This document shows positions 53,804 to 62,366 of a DNA stretch of 64,000 nucleotides, piece by piece. A program made the position numbers and the translations under genes. The DNA is taken from positions 1,302,001 through 1,366,000 of the forward strand of contig NZ_CP107785.1 in the NCBI RefSeq assembly GCF_036345915.1, read 5' to 3'. The DNA comes from Nocardia sp. NBC_00565 (GTDB taxonomy: Bacteria > Actinomycetota > Actinomycetes > Mycobacteriales > Mycobacteriaceae). Under the pieces are notes generated by a model. It was not told the origin of the DNA. It saw nothing but the letters and a program-made list of their open reading frames with translations, and searched no databases. Each line of letters opens with the position of its first letter. The first letter of the stretch is position 1.

Positions 53804-55341
53804 CGGGCTGCCTTGTCTGTGAAGAGGTTCGGATCCAGCGCGCGTTTGAGGATCTTGCCGGTGGCGCCCTTGGGCAGCTGGTCGGTGAAGGCGAAGCGAT
53901 GCGGCACCTTGTAGGCGGACAGCCGCTCTTTGGCCCAGGACCGCAGATCAGCCGGATCGAGTTCGACCCCGGGGGTGGCGGCAACGATCGCGCCGACCTC
54001 CTCGCCGTAGTGGTCGTCCGGAATACCGATCACTGCCACTTCGACGACGTCCGGATGCTCGTACAGCACTTCCTCGACCTCGCGCGGATAGACGTTGTAT
54101 CCGCCACGAATGATGAGATCCTTTGCGCGGTCGACGATGTAGACATAGCCGTCGGCGTCGACGCGGCCCAGATCGCCGCTCTTCAACCAGCCGTCGGACA
54201 AATCGGCGGCGGTGGCGTCGGGCCGGTTCCAGTACCCCTTCATGATGCTCGGGCCGCGCAGGAAGATCTCGCCGACGGCATCGGCGGGCAGCACCTTGCC
54301 GTCGGGATCGCGAACCTCGATCGACGTCCCGGGCAGGGCGGCGCCGACCGATCCCACCCGCTGTTCGCGATTGAGCGGGTTGTAGGTCGCCGCACCCGTC
54401 GATTCGGTCAGGCCGTAGCCCTCGAGGATGGTGCAGCCGAAACGATCCGAGAAGGCGCGAATCACCTCACCGGGCAGGGACGCCCCGCCGGACGCCGCCA
54501 GCCGCAGGCTCGCGAAGTCCGCCGCACTGTAGTCACCGGCCGCGTGCAGCATGGCATTCCACATGGTCGGTACACCGGCGACGTGGGTGAGTTGCTGATC
54601 GCGGATCATCGCGATCATGGCCCGCGGTTCGAATGGCGTCACCATGGCGAACGATGCGCCCGCATGCAGCGCGGTGAGCATACACACCGCCTGCCCGTAG
54701 ACATGGAACAGCGGCAGACCGGTGCCGAAGCGATCGTCCGGACCGAGCTGCAGCTGATCGGTGAAGATTCTGGCGGTCTCGGACAGATTGGCGACGGTGA
54801 GTTCGACGCCCTTCGGTTTACCGGTGGTTCCGGAGGTGTAGAGCAGCACCGCGGTGTCGTGGGCGCGGCGGCGCACCGGTTCGGCCACAGGCTGGGCCGG
54901 GTCGGCGTGCGCGCCCGGCGCGAGCACGAGCAATGGCAGATTCCGTTCGGCGGCCGCCTCCTGTGCGACCTCCTGCGCGCTGTGCCATGCGATGACGATC
55001 CGTGCGCCGGAATCATCCAGCACATAACCGATTTCGGGCGCAGTAGCCATGGTGTTCATGGTGATGGCGACGGCGCCGATGAGCTGTGCGCCCAGATATG
55101 CGATGACGAATTCACCGACGGTGGGTGCCACCAGCAGCACCCGGTCGCCCGTGGCGATACCGGATTCGCGCAGCAGGCCGCCGTAGGCCGCACTGCGCCG
55201 GGCCAATTCGCCGTAGCGCAGGTGTGCGTCCGCGGTGCGCAGCGCGATGGCATCGGGGCGTTCGGTGGCGTGCTGCCAGCAGCGGTCGGCGACATTGGTC
55301 GGCTGATCCGATGCGGTCGGGGGAGCCGGATTCGCAGACAT
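53800..55341 (-). CDS. Long-chain fatty acid--CoA ligase (FadD-type)
   Basis: The 513-residue adenylate-forming enzyme activates a carboxylic acid to acyl-CoA with ATP. It has the P-loop YTSGTTGKPKGVE, the YGLTEST motif, GWLKSGDLG, and the C-terminal catalytic Lys in PKGATGKILKR. ATG 55341 has GGAGC upstream; the ATG at 55359 lacks a site. It is the first gene of a leftward operon (FadD, phosphotriesterase remnant, SCO6745 protein), with a palindromic operator 72-93 bp upstream. Confidence 0.92.
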   Translation of the reverse strand: MSANPAPPTASDQPTNVADRCWQHATERPDAIALRTADAHLRYGELARRSAAYGGLLRESGIATGDRVLLVAPTVGEFVIAYLGAQLIGAVAITMNTMATAPEIGYVLDDSGARIVIAWHSAQEVAQEAAAERNLPLLVLAPGAHADPAQPVAEPVRRRAHDTAVLLYTSGTTGKPKGVELTVANLSETARIFTDQLQLGPDDRFGTGLPLFHVYGQAVCMLTALHAGASFAMVTPFEPRAMIAMIRDQQLTHVAGVPTMWNAMLHAAGDYSAADFASLRLAASGGASLPGEVIRAFSDRFGCTILEGYGLTESTGAATYNPLNREQRVGSVGAALPGTSIEVRDPDGKVLPADAVGEIFLRGPSIMKGYWNRPDATAADLSDGWLKSGDLGRVDADGYVYIVDRAKDLIIRGGYNVYPREVEEVLYEHPDVVEVAVIGIPDDHYGEEVGAIVAATPGVELDPADLRSWAKERLSAYKVPHRFAFTDQLPKGATGKILKRALDPNLFTDKAAR

Positions 55342-55412
55342 GGCATGCTCCAGATTCATGAGTGGGCTAGCACCGATGTGACCCGGGCCACGTCAGTGGA
55401 TCGGAACATTAA

Positions 55413-55434
55413 TTGAATTTGGCGTCACATTCAA
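55413..55434. promoter_or_regulatory. TetR-type operator upstream of FadD
   Basis: A 22-bp palindrome with arms TTGAA and TTCAA and core GGCGTCAC. It matches, in inverse orientation, the site at 57618-57639 at 18 of 22 positions. Confidence 0.65.
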
Positions 55435-55552
55435 GGGATGTTGCGCCGATCCCGGTTGGCGCCGGCGCCGGCGCGGCATCGCGGGGTCGCGGGAGCGGCG
55501 TGCGCTGTTACGATCCACCACATCAGCGAGCCGGACGACAGCGAGTGAGGCA

Positions 55553-56194
55553 GTGAACACCCAGGAAGCGACCGAGAACCAGCCCGGTCGGGTGCCCCCA
55601 CGGAGTAAGCGTGGCATGCGCACCAGGTCCGCGCTGGTAATCGCGGCGCGTGAAGTGTTCGAACGCGACGGCTTCCTCGATGCCAGGATCAGCGATATCT
55701 CCAAGGCGGCCGGGGTCGCCTCCGGATCGTTCTACACCTACTTCGACAGCAAGGAAGAGGTCTTCGCCGCGGTCGTCGAGCAGGTGCGCGAGGAAATGTT
55801 GCACCCGCACATCCGGGAGCGGGTCGGCATCGACGACCCGCGCGAGTTGATCGCCGCCGCCAATCGTGAGTATCTGCTCTCGTATCGGCGCAATGCGCGG
55901 CTGATGGCCGTGCTCGAGCAGGTGTCGAAGATCGACGAGAAGTTCCGGGTGCTGCGCTTCGAGCGCGCCTTGGCATTCGTCGAGCGCAATGCCGAGATGA
56001 TCCGGAGTCTGCAGGATCGTGGCCTGGTGGACACCGAGTTGGATGCCGAAGTCACGTCGCTGGCATTGTCGAGCATGGTGAGCCGCATGGCGTACTTCGT
56101 ATTCGTCGAGGGGCGGAAGGTCCCCTTCGAAAAGCTGGTGAAAACGCTGAATCAGTTGTGGTTCAACGCTCTTCAGCTGAAAGAAGCGCACTGA
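55553..56194 (+). CDS. TetR/AcrR-family regulator of the lipid catabolic cluster
   Basis: The 213-residue protein has an HTH ([20 protein letters not shown], ~45-65) and a TetR C-terminal domain. GAGG precedes GTG 55553. It is divergent from the FadD operon with the palindromic operator between them. A second copy of the operator lies before the chimeric oxidoreductase-HAD operon. It probably responds to an acyl-CoA made by FadD. Confidence 0.88.
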   Translation: MNTQEATENQPGRVPPRSKRGMRTRSALVIAAREVFERDGFLDARISDISKAAGVASGSFYTYFDSKEEVFAAVVEQVREEMLHPHIRERVGIDDPRELIAAANREYLLSYRRNARLMAVLEQVSKIDEKFRVLRFERALAFVERNAEMIRSLQDRGLVDTELDAEVTSLALSSMVSRMAYFVFVEGRKVPFEKLVKTLNQLWFNALQLKEAH

Positions 56195-56237
56195 GCGAGC
56201 ATTTATGTGACCTTGTCCGCATTCGTTCCTGGTCGTC

Positions 56238-56602
56238 CTAGGCCCCGACGCCGGCGGTGGCCCTGAACTTACCGAGTTCAGCGCGCGCGATGGCGCGTTT
56301 GTGTACTTCGTCCGGTCCGTCGGCCAGACGCAATGTGCGCAGGTGCGCGTACATGCACGGTCGGCGTGGCCGAAGACCGGCAGATTGCGCATGACCGTGA
56401 CGCCGGGTGCGTCGATGGGCACGACCATCATCGACTGCTGCCGATGCTTGGGTGCGTCCGGATCGGTCTTGCCCATGACGATGAGCACCTTGCAGTTCTT
56501 GTGTAAAGCGTTGGAGGCGAACCACTTCCGGCCGTTGAGTACGTAGTGGTCGCCGTCGCGTGCCATGCGCAGCTGGATATTGGTGGCATCCGCAAGGTGG
56601 GT
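56238..56602 (-). pseudogene. Collapsed acyl-CoA dehydrogenase (FadE) gene
   Basis: One frame carries [20 protein letters not shown] and [20 protein letters not shown] of a FadE middle domain. A second frame carries only the C-terminus ([20 protein letters not shown]). The N-terminal third and ~200 residues before the C-terminus are missing. It directly follows the HAD gene. Confidence 0.75.
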
Positions 56603-56605
56603 GGA

Positions 56606-57238
56606 TCAGTTGGGGTTTTGTTGCGCCGGCCGCAGCGCGGGCCACAACCGGGCGGCCGTCGATGCGGCGTCGCGGTGCACGATGCCGCCGAGTCCGAGCA
56701 GTTCGGCGGCGGTGATGTTCTGCTCGAGGTCGTCGACCATGATGGTCTGCTCGGGTCCGACACCGAGCCGTTCGCAGCCGATGAGATAAGCCCGGCGGGA
56801 CGGTTTGCGGATACCGATGTCCGCGGAGATGGTCACCGCGTCGAACATGGCGGGCAGGTCGAAGCCCGCGTAGCAGTCGTCGCCGAGCGAATTCGACAGC
56901 AGACCGACGCGATAGCCCGCCGTGCGGACATCCGCGACCAGTCGGATCATCTCAGGGTCGGGATGCAGCCGGGACTGGATGCGATCGATAAGGCCCGCAT
57001 CGTCGATTTCGATGCCGTGTGCGCGCAACCGCCGAGCGAAGCCGGCCTCGAATTCGCGCTGACCGATGCGCCCCTCTTCGTGATCCACCAGCAGCGCACT
57101 GCTTTCCGGATCGCGGGCGAGCAGTCGTAGCGGTAGCCGCGGATCGCCCAGCTCCGCGCCGAACTCGGCGAAGGCGGCGAGCACGGCGGTGGTGAGCACT
57201 CCGCCGAAGTCGAACAGCACGGCAGTGCGCGCGCTCAT
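56606..57238 (-). CDS. HAD-superfamily hydrolase
   Basis: The 210-residue protein has motif I as FDFGGVL (class IA, epoxide-hydrolase-N-like branch), motif II LLSNS, Lys in GIRKPS and motif IV IMVDDLEQN. The second Asp of motif I is replaced by Gly, as in the X-HAD branch that includes phosphatases of varied specificity. ATG 57238 overlaps the stop of the upstream chimeric frame (ATGA). Confidence 0.85.
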   Translation of the reverse strand: MSARTAVLFDFGGVLTTAVLAAFAEFGAELGDPRLPLRLLARDPESSALLVDHEEGRIGQREFEAGFARRLRAHGIEIDDAGLIDRIQSRLHPDPEMIRLVADVRTAGYRVGLLSNSLGDDCYAGFDLPAMFDAVTISADIGIRKPSRRAYLIGCERLGVGPEQTIMVDDLEQNITAAELLGLGGIVHRDAASTAARLWPALRPAQQNPN

Positions 57239-57534
57239 GACAGCGACTTCCGGAAGCGCTGCATGCCCGCGATCCATCGGTCATGATCGGAAACCTTGCG
57301 GTGCAAGAATTCTCGGACCTCCTCGTGCGGGAGCACCAGGAAACGTTCGGTCTCGATCGCCTCCAGCACCCGATCGGCCACGTCGAGGGGAGCCGACGCC
57401 GCCCCGGCTCCGGTGACGGCGCGGGTGGCCAGATCGCCGTCGGGGTCGGGGACATCCGTGGTCACTATGCGGAAATCAGATGGTGTGGGTTCGCCGGTGG
57501 GCCGGGCCACCAGATGTACCTCTCGGCTCTTCAC
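57235..57534 (-). pseudogene. Chimeric frame: quinone-oxidoreductase start fused to SDR end
   Basis: The first ~34 residues (SREVHLVARPTGEPTPSDF) are the N-terminus of an MDR-type NADP oxidoreductase. The last ~50 (VLEAIETERFLVLPHEEV, then HDRWIAGMQRF) are the C-terminus of an SDR. GGAGG precedes the GTG start and the frame is intact, so a 99-residue protein could be made, but neither enzyme is complete. A deletion joining two neighbouring genes explains it. Confidence 0.7.
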
Positions 57535-57617
57535 GACCAGAAACCTCCATGTTCATGCGCGTTGACCGGGGCAACCGCGATGGCGCGGAGCCGGCTGCCG
57601 GATGGCTCAGAGGTTAG

Positions 57618-57639
57618 TTGAAAGTGACGTCGGATTCAA
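57618..57639. promoter_or_regulatory. TetR-type operator upstream of the oxidoreductase-HAD operon
   Basis: A 22-bp site with TTGAA and TTCAA arms and core GTGACG. Its inverse matches the FadD operator at 18 of 22 positions. It lies 84-105 bp before the chimeric frame. Confidence 0.6.
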
Positions 57640-57782
57640 TTGTTGGAAACGCACCCAACCGCGCTGTTGCCGGGCAACCGGACTGCGGCATACGCCCGGG
57701 TCACCGGAGAACACTCCCGTCGCGACCGGGACCAAGGGATGATGATCGGTAGCACCGTCGGCTATCGAATGTCGAGGAACGT

Positions 57783-57978
57783 ATGAATCTGACTATCGCG
57801 GTGGACGCAGAGCGTGAGGACGAGCTGCGTTCGCTGGACCGGGAATTGATCGATGTCGAGGAGCTGCGTGGGCTCGTCCGCCGACAGGCGAGGCCCCCGC
57901 TTCAGCGGCGCCCCAGTATGGGACGCCACGGCGAACATGGTGGTCGGCATGGTGACGGTGATACAAGAGGGTGGTTAG
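57783..57978 (+). pseudogene. EACC1 (effector-associated constant component 1) remnant, frameshifted
   Basis: The frame from ATG 57783 (MNLTIAVDAEREDELRSLDR, then EELRGLVRRQARPP) matches the EACC1 domain found beside caspase/TIR/trypsin effectors of conflict systems. In CCCCC at 57894-57898 one extra C shifts the frame; with four C the family's closing segment (SGAPVWDATANMVVGMVTVI) is read and ends at 57978. No effector gene follows; the next gene is antisense and overlaps the end. Confidence 0.6.
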
Positions 57979-59324
57979 TGGTCGTGGATATCGGCGATGA
58001 TGCGTGCCGCCCAGTATGCGGGCGGGTCGTGGCCGAGTAGGTCGGAGAGATGCTGAAGACGTGCTGTCCGTTGGTCGTACGGCAAGGCCAGTGATTGCGC
58101 GAGTTTGTCGACGAGGTCTTCGTGCGAGTGCGGATCGGTGAGCAAAGCGGCGGAGCCGAGTTCTTCGGCGGCTCCCGCGTTGGCCGAGAGCACCAGCACC
58201 CCGGAGCGGCCGGCGGCGATCTGCGCGGCGACGAATTCCTTGGCGGTCAGATTCATTCCGTCCTGCAGCGAGGTCACCCACAGCACATCGGCGGCGAGAT
58301 ACTCGTCGATCACCTGGGTGAAGGACAATGATTGCGGTAGGTATTCGATGGGTTGCCAGCCCGCCGTACCGTAGGTTCGGTTGACCTCCGAGATCCGTTG
58401 CTCGAGTGCGGATTTGGTGGCGTCGTAGACGGTGATACCGGGCTCCGGTGGCGGGCAGACAAGCCGGAACCGCAAGTGGCCGTGCAGATCCGGGCGGCGG
58501 GCCAACAGCGTTTCGATCGCCGCGACCTTCTCCAGCGGCGCCTTGACGTAGTCGAGTCGTTCCACCGAGAGCACGAGCGGTCCCGGGAGTTGCCGCACGA
58601 AGGGCGCGCGAGATCGGGCCAGCGATGCGACGGCGATGCGATCGATGCCCAATGGATGAACACCGATGCGCGGCAACCGCGCTACCCCCGCTAGCGCATG
58701 GCGGAAGCGTTCGGCAAATGTGCGGGTGTGAAACCCGACCCAGTCCAAGCAGGCCAGCGCGGCGCGTATCTCATCGGCAACGGGCAGGGCCGACAGCATG
58801 GCGGACGGCGGAAACGGAGTGTGGTGGAACAGCCCCAGTTTCAGGTCCGGGCGCGCGGCCCGGAGCGTGCCCGCGACGAGCCAGAGGTTGTAATCGTGCA
58901 GCCAGACGGTGGCGCCGCGGCTGGCCGTCGCATCGATGCGTTCGGCAAAGCGTTCGTTGACGGTGCGGTAGTACGCCCACGCGGTGGGGTCGAACCGCAT
59001 CCGCTGCGGCTGCGACATCAGCACCGGCCACAGCGCGTCCTTGCAGACCTGCTGAACGTATGCGGTCCATAGGTGCTGGGACAGGGGCACGAACGACAGC
59101 GGGATCCCGGAGCGGTGCCCGTCGAAGGGGGCCCGGTCCGCACCGTCGGTGATCGCACCGGTCACCCACACCGCGGGCAGCTTCTCCACAGTGAACAGTC
59201 GACTCAACGTCGGCAGAATGCCGTTGGGGCTCAATGGTTTCCGCCAGCCATGCGTGCGACTCCAGCTGATCGGCGGACGGTGATAACCGATCACCAGCGC
59301 GCAGGTCTGCACGGCGGCCGTCAT
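57975..59324 (-). CDS. GT20-family glycosyltransferase (trehalose-phosphate-synthase-like)
   Basis: The 449-residue enzyme resembles OtsA/GgpS, which join a nucleotide-sugar to a sugar phosphate or glycerol phosphate. It has WLHDYNLWLVAGTLRAARPD, FHHTPFPP, GVHPLGIDRIA, VERLDYVKAPLEKV and SLQDGMNLTAKEFVAAQ, all core GT20 motifs. The N-terminal loop (GYHRPPISWSRTHGW) differs from classic OtsA, and no phosphatase domain is present. Coupling to a PfkB kinase (ATGA overlap) hints at an acceptor phosphorylated by that kinase. Product uncertain: trehalose phosphate or another compatible solute. Confidence 0.82.
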   Translation of the reverse strand: MTAAVQTCALVIGYHRPPISWSRTHGWRKPLSPNGILPTLSRLFTVEKLPAVWVTGAITDGADRAPFDGHRSGIPLSFVPLSQHLWTAYVQQVCKDALWPVLMSQPQRMRFDPTAWAYYRTVNERFAERIDATASRGATVWLHDYNLWLVAGTLRAARPDLKLGLFHHTPFPPSAMLSALPVADEIRAALACLDWVGFHTRTFAERFRHALAGVARLPRIGVHPLGIDRIAVASLARSRAPFVRQLPGPLVLSVERLDYVKAPLEKVAAIETLLARRPDLHGHLRFRLVCPPPEPGITVYDATKSALEQRISEVNRTYGTAGWQPIEYLPQSLSFTQVIDEYLAADVLWVTSLQDGMNLTAKEFVAAQIAAGRSGVLVLSANAGAAEELGSAALLTDPHSHEDLVDKLAQSLALPYDQRTARLQHLSDLLGHDPPAYWAARIIADIHDH

Positions 59325-60253
59325 CTCGATGTACCCGGGCGTGGCACCTCGGCAAGCCACCGCGCCAACTCCGTCAGGTCGGGTGCGCCCGCCGAACCGA
59401 GACCGGTGACTGCCGCAGCCCCGCACGCGACCGCCGTCGATAGACACTCCCCGAGCGGCTGTCCCCGCAACGTGGCATGTACGAATCCGGCGTTGAAACA
59501 GTCACCGGCGCCGGTGGTATCAACGGCCGTCACCGCGACCGCGCCGACGTCGACGCGACGACCTCGGCGCACCGCGGTAGCTCCCGCACCGCCCCGCTTG
59601 ACGATTACCGTGTCAACGACGGCGCTCAACAATTCCAGCGCCTCGTCGAGCGTGCTCGCACCCGTCAGCCGCAGTGCCTCATCCACATTCGGCGCGAATA
59701 TATCAACCCGGCCGAGGACCTCCCGCAGCGCGGGATCGTCCAGTGTGCCCGCGACATCTTGGCAGTCCATGAAGACCTCGACACCGAGTTCGCAGGCGAT
59801 ATCCAGCCCAGCGGCGGTATCGGCGTCGTATCGCAATATCGGCAACAGCAGCATGCGCGGTCGATTCCGCTCGAGCACGGTTGTCAGCGACGGCGCGGCG
59901 AGCCGGTCCCGGAAGCTGACCATGGCCCGGTCGGTCGAATCCGACAGCACCGCAGTGACATTGCGCACCGGCACCGAATGGTGTGCGAACCCGGTTTCGT
60001 CAAGGCCCTCGGCCCGCGCCCGCGCCAGCACATGCCGACTGAAGAGGTCCGTACCGAAATCGGTCACCCAGACCACCTCGTGCCCGAGTCGATGCAGGGC
60101 CATCGCCAACGTGAACGCCCCACCAGCCACCACATCGAACTCCTCGGCAAATACTTCCGTCCCCGGCCGGACTGGCCGCGCCAGCTCACAAAAGATGAGG
60201 TCCACATACCACGGCCCGACAACGAGCACCGGTCCATCACCAACAACATCCAC
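59321..60253 (-). CDS. PfkB-family sugar kinase
   Basis: The ~310-residue kinase begins VDVVGDGPVLVVGPWYVDLI, has the GGAFTLAMALHRLG substrate region and ends with the signature VDTTGAGDCFNAGF (intact catalytic Asp). GTG 60253 is preferred as it starts the first strand and follows a G-rich site; the frame is open to 60328. The next gene overlaps its stop. It may supply the acceptor for the GT20 enzyme. Confidence 0.82.
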   Translation of the reverse strand: MDVVGDGPVLVVGPWYVDLIFCELARPVRPGTEVFAEEFDVVAGGAFTLAMALHRLGHEVVWVTDFGTDLFSRHVLARARAEGLDETGFAHHSVPVRNVTAVLSDSTDRAMVSFRDRLAAPSLTTVLERNRPRMLLLPILRYDADTAAGLDIACELGVEVFMDCQDVAGTLDDPALREVLGRVDIFAPNVDEALRLTGASTLDEALELLSAVVDTVIVKRGGAGATAVRRGRRVDVGAVAVTAVDTTGAGDCFNAGFVHATLRGQPLGECLSTAVACGAAAVTGLGSAGAPDLTELARWLAEVPRPGTSR

Positions 60254-60653
60254 CCGCCGACCCCTACCTGTTTCCGTAACGATCGACCCGACCGAATGCC
60301 GAACAACGAGGACACGCGGTGCCCACAAGCTCAGCCGAGGCGATATCCCATCTCAGCGAACGCCCTTCATCAACAGGCACTTCCGAGCCTCGAAGACATA
60401 GCGCACCGACCGACGATCACCGCCATGCCGCAGCGCAACCCTTAGAGGCCTTCCGGCACAGTATATTTCGCTAAACGCCACGCACGGGCCACGATGGCCC
60501 AACCTCGCCGAACAACATCTCGCTGGTGTCAGGTGCCGATACGCTATAGAACGTCGATTCGCCTCAGCCGACGTCGGCGTTCGTTGATCACGGACGTATT
60601 GTGGCGACGTTGCCGCCGGCGAGTTGCAACCGGCGGCCCGAGTCGATTGGCCT
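60254..60653. other. Non-coding stretch between PfkB kinase and ferredoxin genes
   Basis: No gene is seen. GCCGACGTCGGC (60566-60577) is a perfect 12-bp palindrome that could belong to the ferredoxin terminator or an operator. Confidence 0.4.
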
Positions 60654-60854
60654 CTATTCCCGGGACTCGTCGATTTCGAGTACCCCGGACGGGCAAGCGT
60701 CCACGGCCTCCCGCACTGCTGAGTGACTGCGCTCCGGTCTTGGGTCGAGCAACCGCACCCTGCCGTCGTCCTCGTCCTGATCGAAGACCTCCGGCGCGAT
60801 AAGGGCGCACATGCCCGCGCCGATACAGCGCTCCCGATCCGCAGAGATTCGCAC
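60654..60854 (-). CDS. P450-type [3Fe-4S] ferredoxin
   Basis: A 66-residue ferredoxin with Cys10, Cys16 and Cys54 (RCIGAGMC and ACPSG) and Ala at position 13 in place of a fourth cysteine, as in 3Fe-4S ferredoxins that reduce bacterial P450s. AAGGAG precedes GTG 60854. It lies 92 bp downstream of the P450 gene on the same strand. The reductase is not in the window. Confidence 0.88.
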   Translation of the reverse strand: MRISADRERCIGAGMCALIAPEVFDQDEDDGRVRLLDPRPERSHSAVREAVDACPSGVLEIDESRE

Positions 60855-60946
60855 CTCGTTATCTCCTTCGTGACCAACGGATAGATCGAATATGTAGAAG
60901 CCCCGAAGGCGCGTTCCCACACAGGTGACGCGCTCGGCCGACAGTT

Positions 60947-62173
60947 CTACCGGGCCGTTTCCATCCAGGTGACCGGCAGTTCGTGGACGCCGTAGATATT
61001 CATGTCGGTCCTGAGTCTCACCTCGCCTGCGGGGATGGCGAGCTCGAGGGTCGGGAAGCGACGCAGCAGTCCCTGGAAACCGGCGCGCATCTCGATGCGG
61101 GCCAGTTGCTGGCCGAGACATGTGTGGATGCCGTGGCCGAAGGCCAGGCGACCGCGGCCCTCGCGGCGGATGTCCAAGTTGTCGGGGTTGTCGAAGCGCT
61201 GGGGGTCGTGGTTGGCGGCCAGCAGTGAGACAACGACGGTCGATCCCTTGCCGATCAACTCACCGCCGAGTTCGATGTCCTCCGTGGCGTAGCGATAGAA
61301 GATATCGGCAACGGACAGGTAGCGCAGGAGTTCCTCGACGGCATCGGGCAGCAGATCCGGGTCGGCACGCAGTTCGGCGAGCTGCTCGGGGTGCTCCAGG
61401 AGCGCGAAGGTACCCAGTGCCAGCATGTTGGCGGTGGTCTCGTGGCCCGCGAGCAGCAGCAGGAAGGCCATGCCGGTCAGCTCCTCGATGGTGAGGTCGT
61501 CATGGCGGGCCAGGTCGGACAGTATGTCGTCGCCGGGTTCGGCGCGTTTGCGCGTGACCAGATCGGCGAGGTACATGGTCATTGCGCCGTACGCGGCCAT
61601 CTTCTCCTCGAGCGGCTGGTCCTTGACCAGGAACTTGGCGGAGTTGACCTGGAAGGTCTCCCGGTCCGCGTAGGGGACACCCAGCATTTCGCAGATCACC
61701 AGCGAGGGCAGCGGCAGCGCGAACTCCTTGACCAGGTCGACCGGCGGGGTCAGGCGCGCCATCTCGTCCAGTTGCCGCTCGGCGATGTCGATGATGTGCT
61801 CTTCGAGCTGCTTCATGCGTTTGACGGTGAAGGTGCCGCTGAGCATGCGCCGCAGCCGAGTGTGGTCCGGCGGGTCCATGGCGATGAACAAGCCCGGCAC
61901 CTGCGGGGACGGTTCGGTAACGGCGGGCATGTCGGGGATCTCCTCCAGCACGTGGAGAACGCCGATGTCCTGGCGGGAGCTGAACCGGGTGTCGGCCATG
62001 AGCTGGCGGACCGCGTCGTAGCCGGTGACGAGCCAGCCCTCGTGACCGTCGGGGAAGACCATGGGACTGACCGGACGAGCCGCGCGCAGCCGGGTGATCT
62101 CGCGGGGCGGGTCGAAGGGGCCCGCATTGCGCTCCACGGGGAGACCGTGCGGGATGGGGACCGTTTGACTCAT
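60947..62173 (-). CDS. Cytochrome P450
   Basis: A 408-residue bacterial class I P450 (CYP105/107-like in style). It has the I-helix oxygen site LLAGHETTAN, VEELLRYLSVA, and the heme loop FGHGIHTCLGQQLAR with Cys at ~350. AAAGGAAA precedes ATG 62173. Its substrate is unknown. The paired ferredoxin and the divergent SARP regulator suggest a specialised-metabolite or tailoring role. Confidence 0.92.
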   Translation of the reverse strand: MSQTVPIPHGLPVERNAGPFDPPREITRLRAARPVSPMVFPDGHEGWLVTGYDAVRQLMADTRFSSRQDIGVLHVLEEIPDMPAVTEPSPQVPGLFIAMDPPDHTRLRRMLSGTFTVKRMKQLEEHIIDIAERQLDEMARLTPPVDLVKEFALPLPSLVICEMLGVPYADRETFQVNSAKFLVKDQPLEEKMAAYGAMTMYLADLVTRKRAEPGDDILSDLARHDDLTIEELTGMAFLLLLAGHETTANMLALGTFALLEHPEQLAELRADPDLLPDAVEELLRYLSVADIFYRYATEDIELGGELIGKGSTVVVSLLAANHDPQRFDNPDNLDIRREGRGRLAFGHGIHTCLGQQLARIEMRAGFQGLLRRFPTLELAIPAGEVRLRTDMNIYGVHELPVTWMETAR

Positions 62174-62366
62174 CGGGTTTCCTTTCGAGGCGGTTGTTGT
62201 GACCACGGTCGCTGGCGGACCTGTCATGCGACTGACACGGCTCTGACACCGACCGTGCCGCCGCCTGAACCGTCCAGGGATACGGCGAAGCTCGACGGCG
62301 CCCCCAACTTTCTGCGCCGCGTCAGCACTCGGATTCCTGCCAATCGCCCATGGCAAGATCAGCCAG

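Noticed and set aside
59073..60401. Rightward 442-codon ORF opposite GT20/PfkB genes
   Set aside because: Ser/Thr/Arg-rich shadow frame of two well-supported genes.
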